A stretch of DNA of 35,256 nucleotides from Clostridiales bacterium (GTDB taxonomy: Bacteria; Bacillota; Clostridia; Christensenellales; CAG-138), in contig JAILRE010000030.1 in the NCBI GenBank assembly GCA_024698505.1, positions 1-35,256 of the forward strand, read 5' to 3'. Made by a program: the position numbers and the translations under genes. Position 1 is the stretch's first letter; each line of letters begins with the position of its first letter. A model generated the notes under the pieces. The model was not told the DNA's origin. It saw only the letters and a program-made list of their open reading frames with translations, and made no database searches. Positions 1 through 7,583 of this stretch are shown piece by piece.

Positions 1-1
1 G

Positions 2-310
2 GCAGAGCCGCTCAAAAGGCAGTCCTATGATTTCATTGTTGCAACCTATTCCATACACCATCTGAGGGATGATCAAAAGATCGTGTTTTTGCGGGAGCTG
101 CTTGATCATCTGAAAGATGACGGCAAGATCCTGATCGGCGATGTCGCATTCGGTACCCGTGAAGAACTGAATCAATGTAAAGAAGAAAGCGAAGACGAAT
201 GGGACGATGACGAGTTCTATTGCGTTGCTGATGAATTAAGAGCGGAATTCCCAAACCTGATTTTTAGGAAAATGACATTTTGCTCAGGGATCCTGATGCT
301 GTCCAGATGA
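2..310 (+). CDS. SAM-dependent methyltransferase, C-terminal fragment (window-truncated)
   Basis: The reading frame is already open at base 2 and runs to the TGA at 308-310, so only the last roughly 100 residues of a longer protein are visible. The fragment has the layout of the second half of a class I methyltransferase Rossmann fold: the strand and motif YDFIVATYSIHHL, then a helix, then LKDDGKILIGDVAF, which matches the usual post-motif II/III strand, and a terminal beta hairpin ending FCSGILMLSR. Such enzymes move a methyl group from S-adenosylmethionine to small molecules or RNA; the substrate cannot be told from this piece. The ATG at 83 lies inside the conserved fold and is not the true start. 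The SAM-binding GxGxG loop would lie outside the window. Confidence 0.75.
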   Translation, partial: AEPLKRQSYDFIVATYSIHHLRDDQKIVFLRELLDHLKDDGKILIGDVAFGTREELNQCKEESEDEWDDDEFYCVADELRAEFPNLIFRKMTFCSGILMLSR

Positions 311-520
311 TTTCCCGATGGCCGCGTTTTCAGCGATGTTTTTTACGCGTTCTTTCTATGGTTTGGTGTCCTTTTACGCGTTCTTACACAATAAAAGCAC
401 CCCTTTTAGGGGACTCACTTAGGGATATTTCAGAAAAATATGTTTGAGTGACGTCTCCAAGCGGTGCAACAAAAGAAAACACGGCTATATCGAGCATTAT
501 GCCCGGTATAGCCGCTTTTC
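311..520. other. Intergenic region with 14-bp direct repeat
   Basis: No gene is seen. The 14-mer TTTTACGCGTTCTT occurs at 341-354 and again at 372-385, 31 bases apart. A short CCCC/GGGG hairpin lies at 400-412, with a T-rich stretch after it when read on the minus strand. The stretch ends in the terminator at 482-514. Confidence 0.5.
482..514. terminator. Bidirectional rho-independent terminator
   Basis: CGGCTATA (482-489) pairs with TATAGCCG (507-514). It is followed by CTTTTCTTATTTT on the plus strand and by TTTTCTTTT on the minus strand, so it can stop both the methyltransferase transcript and the minus-strand SpoIIE/MATE transcript. Confidence 0.75.
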
Positions 521-895
521 TTATTTTACCACATGATTCCGCGCATTCCAAATCATCCCAATGCTTTCAAGTCTGAGCTTTCGCTCTTCTGACATTATCT
601 GATGCCTTCGTTTTCCGGAATAAATATCCTGCCTGTTCTGCCCCATATACTTGCCGCAGAGTATGACCGAGCCGCCGACGAGTATTGCGCTCACAGAGCT
701 GACCAGCATGTTGAGCGGGCTGTACAGGCCTACGGCGCTCATCGCGTCGGTCCCGACGAAATTGCTTGCAAAAAAGCTTGAAACGATGCCGTTCACCGCT
801 CCGACGGCAGCCAGAAGTATCTGCACCGGCAGCAGCCTGAACAGGAGTTATGTCACCATCTTCGCGTTAGCGGTTTTTGCCGGATCAGCGTCCAT
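521..895 (-). pseudogene. MATE-family multidrug efflux transporter, decayed N-terminal remnant
   Basis: An ATG at 895-893 opens a frame reading MDADPAKTANAKMVT, hits an in-frame TAA at 850-848, then continues as LLFRLLPVQILLAAVG and further MATE-like sequence. The segments VNGIVSSFFASNFVG, AVGLYSPLNMLVSSVS and VGGSVILCGKYMGQNR match transmembrane segments 1-2 of MATE drug/sodium antiporters. After GQNR the family sequence stops and a charged unrelated tail of about 35 residues follows. Only about 85 of the usual 440 or more residues remain, so the gene is inactivated by both a nonsense codon and a 3' deletion. It starts 26 bases after the SpoIIE phosphatase gene ends and was presumably cotranscribed with it. 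Confidence 0.75.
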
Positions 896-921
896 TTTTC
901 CGATCCCTCGTTTCTCGATCC

Positions 922-2586
922 TTATGATATTCCGTTGTATTCGAAGCAGAGCATGGTCAGATCGTCGAACTGCTCCGCTCCGTTCACGAAGCCGTTGACC
1001 GCCGCGCGCACGTTTTCGAGTATGCGCTCCGGCGCGGCTTCGGGCTCCGAATTGAGCGCGTCGAGCATGCGACCTGCGCCGAACATGGCGCTGTTCGCAT
1101 CCGTCGCTTCTGGCACGCCGTCCGTGTAGACGAAGAGCTTGTCTCCCGGGGAGAGCGTGAGCTCGTATTCCTTATACTTAACGCCGTCCACAGCGCCGAT
1201 GACAAGGCCGTGCTTGTCCTTGACGAGCTCGAAGCCGCCGCCCTTCCTCATGAGAGCGGGGTATTCGTGCCCCGCGTTGGCGCAGGTCAGCCTGCCGGTG
1301 GAGATCTCCAGTATGCCTATCCAGACGGTGACGAACATGTTTTCCCTGTTGTTGGAGCAGATGGCCTCGTTGGTCTTGTTCAGTATCTCCCCGGCGGACC
1401 GCCCGAGCATAGCGCAGCTCTGCAGGATTATTTTCGACACCATCATAAACAGGGCGGCGGGTATGCCCTTGCCGGAGACGTCGGCTATCAGCATGCAGAG
1501 ATGATCGTCGTCGATCAGGTAGAAGTCGTAGAAATCGCCTCCGACCTCCTTGGCGGGATCCATCGAGGCGAAGATATCGAACTCGCCCCTTTCGGGGAAC
1601 GCGGGGAAGCAGTTCGGCAGGAACGCCGCCTGCAGCCTCGTGGCAAGCGCAAGCTCCGTGCCTATGCGCTCCTTTTCGGCGGTCGCCGCCTTGAGATTGG
1701 TCATATAGGCCGAAACGCCGTCGGCAAGGCTTTTCACGTTATCGGCAAGCAGACGCAGCTCTCCGCCGGAGCGAACGCCCGGATCCTCAAAGCTAAGCTC
1801 CTCCGGATCGGTGTTTTCCCGCATCTTCCGGACGAAGGAATCGCTGCTGTTCGCGATCCTTTCGATGGGGCCGACGAGATAGCGCTTGGTGTTGAACAGA
1901 TACAAAACCAGTATTACGGCGGTGAATGCGGCCGCGATCAGAACGACCGTGAGCAGGTAGTGGCGAAGGCCCGTGTTGATCCTGTTGATGTCGATCTCAA
2001 CGCAGATCAGGCCGACCGCCTCTCCTCTGCTGTCGAATATGACGCGGTAGCCGTTAAGCATGTGCCCGTATTCGGATGAGTAACCCTCCAGAATGCCGTT
2101 GTCGGCTTTCCGGCTCCTGACGGCCTGCCGGAGCGTTTTAAGGGTGTCGTCCTCGAAACCGCCCTCCTCGCAGGGCCTGCCCATGTAGCTGTATATCTCC
2201 TCCGGCGGAGCGCCCGATGATAATTCGGCCTCGGACTTCGCGTTGATCGCATAGTGAAGGCTGTGAAGGTCGTCCGCGTCCTCGAAATAGATCGCATACA
2301 GGTATTCGATCTCGGAGGAGTCCTTTATGCGGTTGAGCTCCGTGCGAAGCTCCTCGTACCCCTCGGGCATCTCGCGCGCCGCGATCATATCGCCGAAGGA
2401 GTATAAAACCGTCTCTCGGTAGGCGTATTCAAGCACGGTCTCCGCATAGGTCGTGTAGCTTTCCATGACGCTCCTGCGATAGAGCGTGTAGCCGACGAGC
2501 GCTATGACGGCCGTCAGTATCACCATAAAGACGATCGCGGTTATCGCGACTTTTGTTTTGATGCTCGTTCTTTTTTTCATGTTCAT
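922..2586 (-). CDS. Membrane-anchored SpoIIE-type PP2C serine phosphatase
   Basis: The 554-residue protein has an N-terminal membrane segment (about 12-33), an extracellular sensor region (about 35-205) and a second membrane segment (about 208-230). A HAMP-like linker and coiled coil (about 235-310) and a SpoIIE/PP2C phosphatase domain (about 325-550) follow. The metal-binding phosphatase motifs are visible: EVGGDFYDF, IADVSGKGIPAALFM, YTDGVPEA and FDDLTML. Family members dephosphorylate anti-sigma-factor antagonists (STAS proteins) in response to signals; no STAS or anti-sigma gene is visible here, so the target is unknown. A second ATG six bases downstream (2580) is better spaced from the weak AGGGG motif and may be the real start. 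The gene lies about 120 bases after the LytS/REC pair on the same strand and may be part of that operon. Confidence 0.88.
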   Translation of the reverse strand: MNMKKRTSIKTKVAITAIVFMVILTAVIALVGYTLYRRSVMESYTTYAETVLEYAYRETVLYSFGDMIAAREMPEGYEELRTELNRIKDSSEIEYLYAIYFEDADDLHSLHYAINAKSEAELSSGAPPEEIYSYMGRPCEEGGFEDDTLKTLRQAVRSRKADNGILEGYSSEYGHMLNGYRVIFDSRGEAVGLICVEIDINRINTGLRHYLLTVVLIAAAFTAVILVLYLFNTKRYLVGPIERIANSSDSFVRKMRENTDPEELSFEDPGVRSGGELRLLADNVKSLADGVSAYMTNLKAATAEKERIGTELALATRLQAAFLPNCFPAFPERGEFDIFASMDPAKEVGGDFYDFYLIDDDHLCMLIADVSGKGIPAALFMMVSKIILQSCAMLGRSAGEILNKTNEAICSNNRENMFVTVWIGILEISTGRLTCANAGHEYPALMRKGGGFELVKDKHGLVIGAVDGVKYKEYELTLSPGDKLFVYTDGVPEATDANSAMFGAGRMLDALNSEPEAAPERILENVRAAVNGFVNGAEQFDDLTMLCFEYNGIS

Positions 2587-2738
2587 GCCCCTGTCACAGC
2601 ATTTTCCGGCGCGGAAGCTGTTTTAACGTCGATCTGTTCGATAACGAAGCTGCCGTACCCGGCAGGTTTTCGGCGGAGCGTGAGATGGACTATGCCGGTG
2701 CCGTTATTATCTCCGCCTCCAGTACATGGCGCTTTCGG
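2583..2738 (-). other. Open 51-codon stretch without start codon, ending in ATGA overlap with the phosphatase gene
   Basis: Between the response regulator and the SpoIIE phosphatase gene, one minus frame is open from the TGA at 2741-2739 to a TGA at 2585-2583 that overlaps the phosphatase ATG. The translation (for example HLTLRRKPAGYGSFVIEQID) looks protein-like, but there is no ATG, and the only GTG lies four codons before the stop. It overlaps the last codons of the regulator in another frame. It could be the tail of a deleted gene, or chance. Confidence 0.2.
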
Positions 2739-3501
2739 TCATGCTTGCCCAAGAATACGTCTCCATGTACTGCCCGTTATATGCGTTTACCGCGTCCGCA
2801 TTGCCCTCGAAGAAGAGATACACGTCGCATATAAAGCGCTCCGGCCTGACGCGAAGCTGACCCTTCTCGTTTTCGAATATCTCCTCTATCCCGTACTCGC
2901 GAAGGGTATCGCGAAGACGCCTGATATAAACGTCTATCTGCTTTTGCTGGCTGCGGTCGTAGAGGCGATCCTCCCAGAGCGCCGCCGAAAGCTCGGCTCT
3001 CGTCACGGCGGTCCCGCGCTTGTCGACGAGATACGCGAGCAGTTCCCGGCATTTCGCCGCCTTGAAAGCGACGGGCCGCCCTTCGACGAACACGTCGAAA
3101 TTGCCGAAGGTCCGCACGACGATATGCCCGGAAAGCCTGTTCCGTCTTCCCGAAAGCGCGTATGCGACTTCGCCGGCAAGCGCCTCCTCGGAAACGGGCT
3201 TCAAAAGATAGCCGGAAGCATGCAGACGGAAGGCGTCCACCGCAAACTCCGAGTAGCCCGTAAGGAATATTATCTCCGTGTCGGGACGGATGGCCTTCAG
3301 CTCCGCCGCAAGCTCGAGCCCGTTCATGCCGGGCATGTCTATATCGAGCAGCGCGATATCTACGCGGTTTTCTCGGGCGAACGCCAGCGCGGCTTCAGCC
3401 TTTGTGAAGCCGTGCGCCTCGCTAATGCCGTCGATCCCGCGGCACATTTCGAGCGTATCCTCCATCAAAAGCCTTTCGTCGTCGACGCATATCGCTTTCA
3501 T
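2707..3501 (-). CDS. Response regulator, REC plus winged-helix plus short BTAD-like tail
   Basis: The 264-residue protein begins MKAICVDDER and has a receiver domain (1-120) with phospho-acceptor Asp53 in LLDIDMPGMNG and the conserved Lys in LLKPVS. Next is an OmpR/SARP-type winged-helix DNA-binding domain (about 130-225, with RELLAYLVDKRG and IDVYIRRLRDTL). A short tail (FICDVYLFFEGNADAVNAY) resembles the start of a bacterial transcriptional activator domain. The start is set by GGAGG ahead of the ATG, which overlaps the kinase stop as ATGA, implying translational coupling. It is the partner of the LytS-type kinase upstream and is probably phosphorylated by it. Target genes are unknown; the adjacent phosphatase and MATE genes are candidates by position only. 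Confidence 0.88.
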   Translation of the reverse strand: MKAICVDDERLLMEDTLEMCRGIDGISEAHGFTKAEAALAFARENRVDIALLDIDMPGMNGLELAAELKAIRPDTEIIFLTGYSEFAVDAFRLHASGYLLKPVSEEALAGEVAYALSGRRNRLSGHIVVRTFGNFDVFVEGRPVAFKAAKCRELLAYLVDKRGTAVTRAELSAALWEDRLYDRSQQKQIDVYIRRLRDTLREYGIEEIFENEKGQLRVRPERFICDVYLFFEGNADAVNAYNGQYMETYSWASMTESAMYWRRR

Positions 3502-4760
3502 CTGCCATCCTCCTTTTCCGGGATCAGTATGGTAACGACCGTCCCCTCGCCCATAACGCTCTCTATCCTGAAGCTGCCGCCGCACATGCTCTCTATGCGC
3601 TCGCGGACGCTTTTGATGCCGATATGCCCGCCGTCGGTCTCGTCCAAAGAAGCGGCGTCGAAGCCCGCGCCGTTGTCGCGGACGGTGATCTCGTGCATCC
3701 CGTTGAGCTTTGCGGTGCGGACGAGCACGCGCCCGTCCTCGCGTATCCTCACGCCGTGCCGTATGGCGTTTTCCACCATCGGCTGCAGGGTGAGCGGCGG
3801 AACGGAAAAGCCTTCGTCCCCGATATCGTATTCGACTCTGACGTTTTCAAAGCGGATCATCTCGATATCGGCATAGAGCCTTGTATGCTCGAGCTCCTTC
3901 GAAAACGGTATGAGCCCCGTTTGACCGAGAGAATCGAGGTTCTGCCTCAGATACAGGCCGAATTTATCCGCGACCTCCGCCGCGGCCTCGGGATCCTTTC
4001 TGCACAGCGCCTTGAAGGTCGCTATCGTATTGTAAAGGAAATGCGGCTGTATCTGCGTCATCATTATGCCGATGCGCTGCTGGGCGCGGAGCGCGTCCTC
4101 ATGCTCCCGCGCGAACTGCAGATGCAGCCAAATATAGTAGAACAGGCTTGTCGTCACGATCGCGGCGGTAAGGAAGGTTACGGGGGTTTGAGAATGGATC
4201 AGTACGGTATCCGCAGCGACCGAAGCGATGATAAGGAGCACGTTGACGACCGGTATCAGCGCCGCGGCCTTTTTCTCCCTGCTGTATCTTCGCAGGGACG
4301 AATACAGCAGCTGCATAAGAAGCACGCCGCTGACTATGTGACAGCAGTAGCCAAGAGGGCCCCTGTGAAAAACGTTGTCGGCCGTGATCGAAAAGCATAT
4401 CGGCGAAAAGAGCGCTGTCAAATGAACGGCGAAGTTGACGCCGACAAGCGCCCAGAGAAAAGCGGAACGATCCCTGTCGGGAGTTACTAAACGGAACAGC
4501 AGCACGAGTATCAGCGGACGAACGGAATACCCGTAAATGCCCGCTATCGTCCTTGCAAAAGGCAAAGCCCCGTTTTTGTCAAGCAGGAAATCTATGAGGT
4601 TCTGAGCAACGAGGCTGAATATCAGCACGATGACGGTCAGGAATACGTTCCTGTGTCTGCGGCTGATGTACGGATCTATGAGCACGGCGAAAAGAAGCCC
4701 CACCTGCACCGCAGCCAGCGGCAAGAGCATCAGCAGTATCGTTGCCGTCTCCCCTGTCAT
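3498..4760 (-). CDS. LytS/YehU-type sensor histidine kinase
   Basis: The 420-residue protein has six or seven N-terminal membrane segments (residues about 8-215), a short linker and a His_kinase (PF06580) domain with QPHFLYNT. Its phosphorylatable histidine is about residue 240. A HATPase domain follows, with PMVENAIRHG (N box), DNGAGF (G1) and a terminal strand VVTILIPEK. A longer reading frame begins 21 bases upstream with TTG, but GGAGG sits six bases before the ATG at 4760, so that start is preferred. The stop overlaps the regulator's ATG. The membrane-embedded sensor region has no recognisable extracellular domain, so the signal is probably sensed within the membrane. Confidence 0.88.
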   Translation of the reverse strand: MTGETATILLMLLPLAAVQVGLLFAVLIDPYISRRHRNVFLTVIVLIFSLVAQNLIDFLLDKNGALPFARTIAGIYGYSVRPLILVLLFRLVTPDRDRSAFLWALVGVNFAVHLTALFSPICFSITADNVFHRGPLGYCCHIVSGVLLMQLLYSSLRRYSREKKAAALIPVVNVLLIIASVAADTVLIHSQTPVTFLTAAIVTTSLFYYIWLHLQFAREHEDALRAQQRIGIMMTQIQPHFLYNTIATFKALCRKDPEAAAEVADKFGLYLRQNLDSLGQTGLIPFSKELEHTRLYADIEMIRFENVRVEYDIGDEGFSVPPLTLQPMVENAIRHGVRIREDGRVLVRTAKLNGMHEITVRDNGAGFDAASLDETDGGHIGIKSVRERIESMCGGSFRIESVMGEGTVVTILIPEKEDGR

Positions 4761-4790
4761 ACCCCGCCTCCATTGGATCAATCACAAATC

Positions 4791-4819
4791 ATTCTACCAA
4801 AACGCCGTAAGAATTGCAA
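4791..4819 (-). promoter_or_regulatory. Promoter of the LytS kinase operon
   Basis: On the minus strand, TTGCAA (4819-4814) and TAGAAT (4796-4791) are separated by exactly 17 bases. The predicted start lies about 25 bases upstream of the kinase ATG. Confidence 0.7.
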
Positions 4820-4995
4820 TACAAACAGTCCTCGCCGTTTCCGGAAAAAACAATAAAAATCTGAAGCAAACGCAGGTTTTGTTGGACATTTGTCGGACAA
4901 CGCGTTTTATTATATGTTCAGTGACGGGCAATGCGGTCTGCAAATAAAAAAATGCCCGTTTAGGCAAGATGCGAAATGGCTGAAAGGAGTGCATT

Positions 4996-6021
4996 ATGAA
5001 CGCTGAAAACAAAATCGCAAGACTTATGAGAAACACCGGCCCCGCAAGGTTTTTGATCCCCGCAGGTCTGATACTCATCATATTCGGAATCATACTGCTC
5101 GGCTTCAAGACGGGCAATTACACGGAGACGGTGGGCAAGGTCACGAACGTTCAGCAGTACATCGACCATACGGGCGAAGACGAGCAGACCGTTTACGACG
5201 TCAGCTTTGACTACACCGTTGACGGCAAACAGTACAGCGGCAGCTTCAACGGTATCGGCAAGGCCTATAACGTCGGCGACGAGATCAAGGTCTTCTACGA
5301 TCCGGAGGATCCCGAAAATACCACCAACTCCAAGGCCGGCGGCATATTCGGGCCCGTTGCAATAGCGCTCGGCGCGGCGGCGGTCGTCGGCGGCGTGCTC
5401 ACCACAGTCAAGGCCTTCCGCAAGGACAAGGAGCTTGACGAGCAGATCAAGGCCGCGGGCGGTTCTTTGAAGGTTGAGCCCCTGCCCAAGAGCCAGCTTA
5501 CCGAGTATTACGTCAGCTACGACGGCCAGATGCTGAGGCCCGGCTACATAGTCGAGGACGGGGCAAGGAACGTCGTTTACGAGGGCAAGATGGAAAAGAA
5601 CGCCATTGTAGGCAGCAGGCTTTTCGTATTCACCGACCGCAGGAACGGCACTGCCGAGGAACACGAAGTCGGTCATACCACGACCCAGACCTTCAACGAC
5701 GAGTTCTTCTCCGCCAAGTCCTCCTTCAAATTTGACGGCAAAAAGATCTGGGACGTTCTGCACGAGCGCGGCATACGCATCGCGACGGACCTCAGGTCCA
5801 AGTTCCCCAATATGACCTATACCGTATCCAAGGACGGGCGGTTCTTCGCCACGGTCGAGACGAGCGGCAAGTACGTCCATGAGGAGGACGCCGCGGAGCA
5901 CACCCTCAACATCCCCGTCGGCAGGTATTATTACCGCTGCTGGACGAACGAGAGCGATATCGCTCTGCTCTTCCTCACCGTGTTCGCCATCTCCGAGACG
6001 GAGCAGGCAGTAGTAGAATAA
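4996..6021 (+). CDS. DUF3592-domain membrane protein
   Basis: The 341-residue protein has a membrane segment at about 18-38 (FLIPAGLILIIFGIILLG) and then a DUF3592 domain. That domain is a beta-rich extracellular region with the typical VYDVSFDYTVDGKQYSG and VGDEIKVFYDPEDPE motifs. A second membrane segment lies at about 115-135, followed by a soluble C-terminal half of about 200 residues with repeated beta strands (YYVSYDGQMLRPGYIVEDGARN and onward) that I do not recognise. The start is supported by AAAGGAG eight bases upstream. DUF3592 proteins have no established function. The gene stands alone between a divergent kinase operon and a convergent hydrolase. Confidence 0.75.
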   Translation: MNAENKIARLMRNTGPARFLIPAGLILIIFGIILLGFKTGNYTETVGKVTNVQQYIDHTGEDEQTVYDVSFDYTVDGKQYSGSFNGIGKAYNVGDEIKVFYDPEDPENTTNSKAGGIFGPVAIALGAAAVVGGVLTTVKAFRKDKELDEQIKAAGGSLKVEPLPKSQLTEYYVSYDGQMLRPGYIVEDGARNVVYEGKMEKNAIVGSRLFVFTDRRNGTAEEHEVGHTTTQTFNDEFFSAKSSFKFDGKKIWDVLHERGIRIATDLRSKFPNMTYTVSKDGRFFATVETSGKYVHEEDAAEHTLNIPVGRYYYRCWTNESDIALLFLTVFAISETEQAVVE

Positions 6022-6049
6022 ACACGCTCGGAACGGGGCGTTGAAAAAA

Positions 6050-6080
6050 TCAAAGCGCCCACATTGCGCGGGCGCTTTGA
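6050..6080. terminator. Terminator shared by convergent genes
   Basis: TCAAAGCGCCC (6050-6060) pairs perfectly with GGGCGCTTTGA (6070-6080). A run of six T follows on the minus strand, making it a strong stop for the DUF3089 gene; the plus-strand side has only a weak T tract. Confidence 0.8.
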
Positions 6081-6098
6081 TCGCAGTTAACGGCGGGA

Positions 6099-7199
6099 TC
6101 AGGCGTTCTTCTTCCTTCTGTTATTCAGGACCAAGCCCAGTATGCACAGCGCGAGCACGGCGGCCGCGGCGCCTACGATCCATGAAACGGTATTGCGGTG
6201 CGTCTGCTGCGCCGCCAAGAAGGCGTTCACGCGGAGCGATACGTTTTCCTTGAGGTTCGTGTAGAAGAACATGTTATCGTAAAGATGGAAGCAGCCGTCG
6301 GGGAACACGTCGAGCCCTTTGGGGAAATCCTCCGTGCTGACGCCGGGCACGATAAGCGAGCCGCGGCTCTCGTCGATGTAGGCTCCGCAGAAGCCCGGGA
6401 TGGGCGCTTCCTCCGCGGAGAATACGGCCCCCTTGTTGAGAGAGCTGTCCGCGGCGGTCCCGTCGGTCTTCCAGTTAAGGGGATTGATGGAATAAGTCTT
6501 TACTCCCTCGGGGATGATTATGGAGCCGGTCACTTTTCCGTCCTCGCATTCATAGCAGACGACGGAGCCGATATCGCTCTCGGCCTTTGCGGGAACTATC
6601 TGGGGATACTGATTTATATCCTCTTCCGTGATCCTCCAGCCGATCGCGTAAACGGCGACGAGCCGGTTTTTGAGCTTTCTGCCCTCGGCGTTGCCGCCGA
6701 AGTATTCCTTCAACAGCTCAATGCACATCTGCGCGCCCTGAGAGAAGCCGGCGAGCACTATCGGGCGGCCGTCGTTCTCGTTATCGAGATAATACCTGAA
6801 CGCGGCGGAGACGTCGAGATAGGCGTTGTCCTTTGCTTTATTGAAATCTTCCGCGCCGAGCGTATATGCGCCGATGGACATCTGGCGGTAATAGGGCGAA
6901 TAGAGGCGGCAGGCTTCGGAGTAAATGCCCTTCTCGGCGTCGAGCGCGCTTACAAAGCGGCCCTTGAGCTTCTCGTTGAGATCCTCCGAGTTTGCGTAGC
7001 TCCTCGTGTCCACCGTCGGGCAGATGATGAAAAGGTCTGCGGGCTTATCATCGCCTTCGCCGAAATACGCCCAGTTGGCCTTATCGGAATAATCGAGAGG
7101 TTCCGTAAAGGACGGAACGCTCTGCGCCGGTTCGGCGAATACGGGCAGGGCGAATGTCAGCAGCATTATAACGGCGATCAGTAAGACGGATTTCTTCAT
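6099..7199 (-). CDS. DUF3089-family secreted, membrane-anchored alpha/beta hydrolase
   Basis: The 366-residue protein begins with a signal peptide (MKKSVLLIAVIMLLTFALPVFA). The central region matches DUF3089 (PF11288): DLFIICPTVDTRSY, a helix with SPYYRQMSIGAY, and the nucleophile elbow GFSQGA, where Ser is the likely catalytic residue. It ends in a hydrophobic segment and RRKK stop-transfer (SWIVGAAAAVLALCILGLVL), so the enzyme should sit outside the cell tethered to the membrane. Substrates of the family are not well defined; esterase or lipase-like activity is inferred from the fold. The ATG at 7199 is chosen over an upstream in-frame start because GGAGG lies just before it and the upstream start falls inside the promoter. 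Confidence 0.8.
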   Translation of the reverse strand: MKKSVLLIAVIMLLTFALPVFAEPAQSVPSFTEPLDYSDKANWAYFGEGDDKPADLFIICPTVDTRSYANSEDLNEKLKGRFVSALDAEKGIYSEACRLYSPYYRQMSIGAYTLGAEDFNKAKDNAYLDVSAAFRYYLDNENDGRPIVLAGFSQGAQMCIELLKEYFGGNAEGRKLKNRLVAVYAIGWRITEEDINQYPQIVPAKAESDIGSVVCYECEDGKVTGSIIIPEGVKTYSINPLNWKTDGTAADSSLNKGAVFSAEEAPIPGFCGAYIDESRGSLIVPGVSTEDFPKGLDVFPDGCFHLYDNMFFYTNLKENVSLRVNAFLAAQQTHRNTVSWIVGAAAAVLALCILGLVLNNRRKKNA

Positions 7200-7242
7200 T
7201 CTGTGTACCTCCTGCAGGTCAGCTCTTTCTGATAACGGCGCT

Positions 7243-7271
7243 ATTATAGTACGGGAGACCCGTCCTGTCAA
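7243..7271 (-). promoter_or_regulatory. Consensus promoter of the DUF3089 gene
   Basis: TTGACA (7271-7266), a 17-base spacer and TATAAT (7248-7243) on the minus strand form a perfect sigma-70-type promoter. Its -35 box contains the stop codon of the MobC-like remnant. Confidence 0.9.
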
Positions 7272-7420
7272 CAAGGAGAAGAATGCAGCCGCATGAGCAT
7301 CTTGCGGGCATATACGAAAAAACAGCCCGTTCCCATCTGCCGCATTTTTTGCTCGATCATGGCGCGTTCCTCCGCCGTAACGGGGACACGCAGCACAATG
7401 TTCCGCTTTCGTATCGCCAT
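7268..7420 (-). pseudogene. MobC-like relaxosome protein, truncated remnant
   Basis: An ATG at 7420, preceded by GGAAGG, opens a 50-residue frame. Its first 42 residues (KRNIVLRVPVTAEERAMIEQ, then KMRQMG, then YARKML) resemble the N-terminal ribbon-helix-helix part of MobC-type accessory proteins of Clostridia mobilizable elements. After ARKML the sequence ends in an unrelated LMRLHSSPC tail; the family is normally about 100-120 residues. The stop sits in the -35 box of the next gene. This looks like a scar of a lost conjugative or mobilizable element. A genuine small DNA-binding protein cannot be excluded. Confidence 0.5.
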
Positions 7421-7540
7421 ACGTCCACCTTCCTTTTTGAAACGGACGGATACGTTTTCCGCAACCGGCGCGATCACGAGGTGTACCTGTACCTGAAACG
7501 GATCTGAAACAGTTTTTAACAGTATAAATTAAAGAAAAGA

Positions 7541-7566
7541 AACGGGGCGCAGACTGCGTCCCGTTC
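7541..7566 (-). terminator. Terminator of the proline-catabolic operon
   Basis: Inverted arms AACGGG and CCCGTT with inner GCGCA/TGCGT form a GC-rich hairpin. On the minus strand it is followed by TTTCTTTTCTTTAATTTA. It lies 18 bases after the stop of the last gene of the operon. Confidence 0.8.
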
Positions 7567-7583
7567 CGTTTCGTATGCTGTTG

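Noticed and set aside
2680..3876. Plus-strand frame opposite the regulator and kinase
   Set aside because: Overlaps two coupled, motif-complete genes on the other strand; no start signal or family match.
4882..4913. Promoter TTGGAC to TATTAT ahead of the DUF3592 gene
   Set aside because: The spacing is 20 bases, outside the usual range; no better pair was found, so no promoter is assigned.
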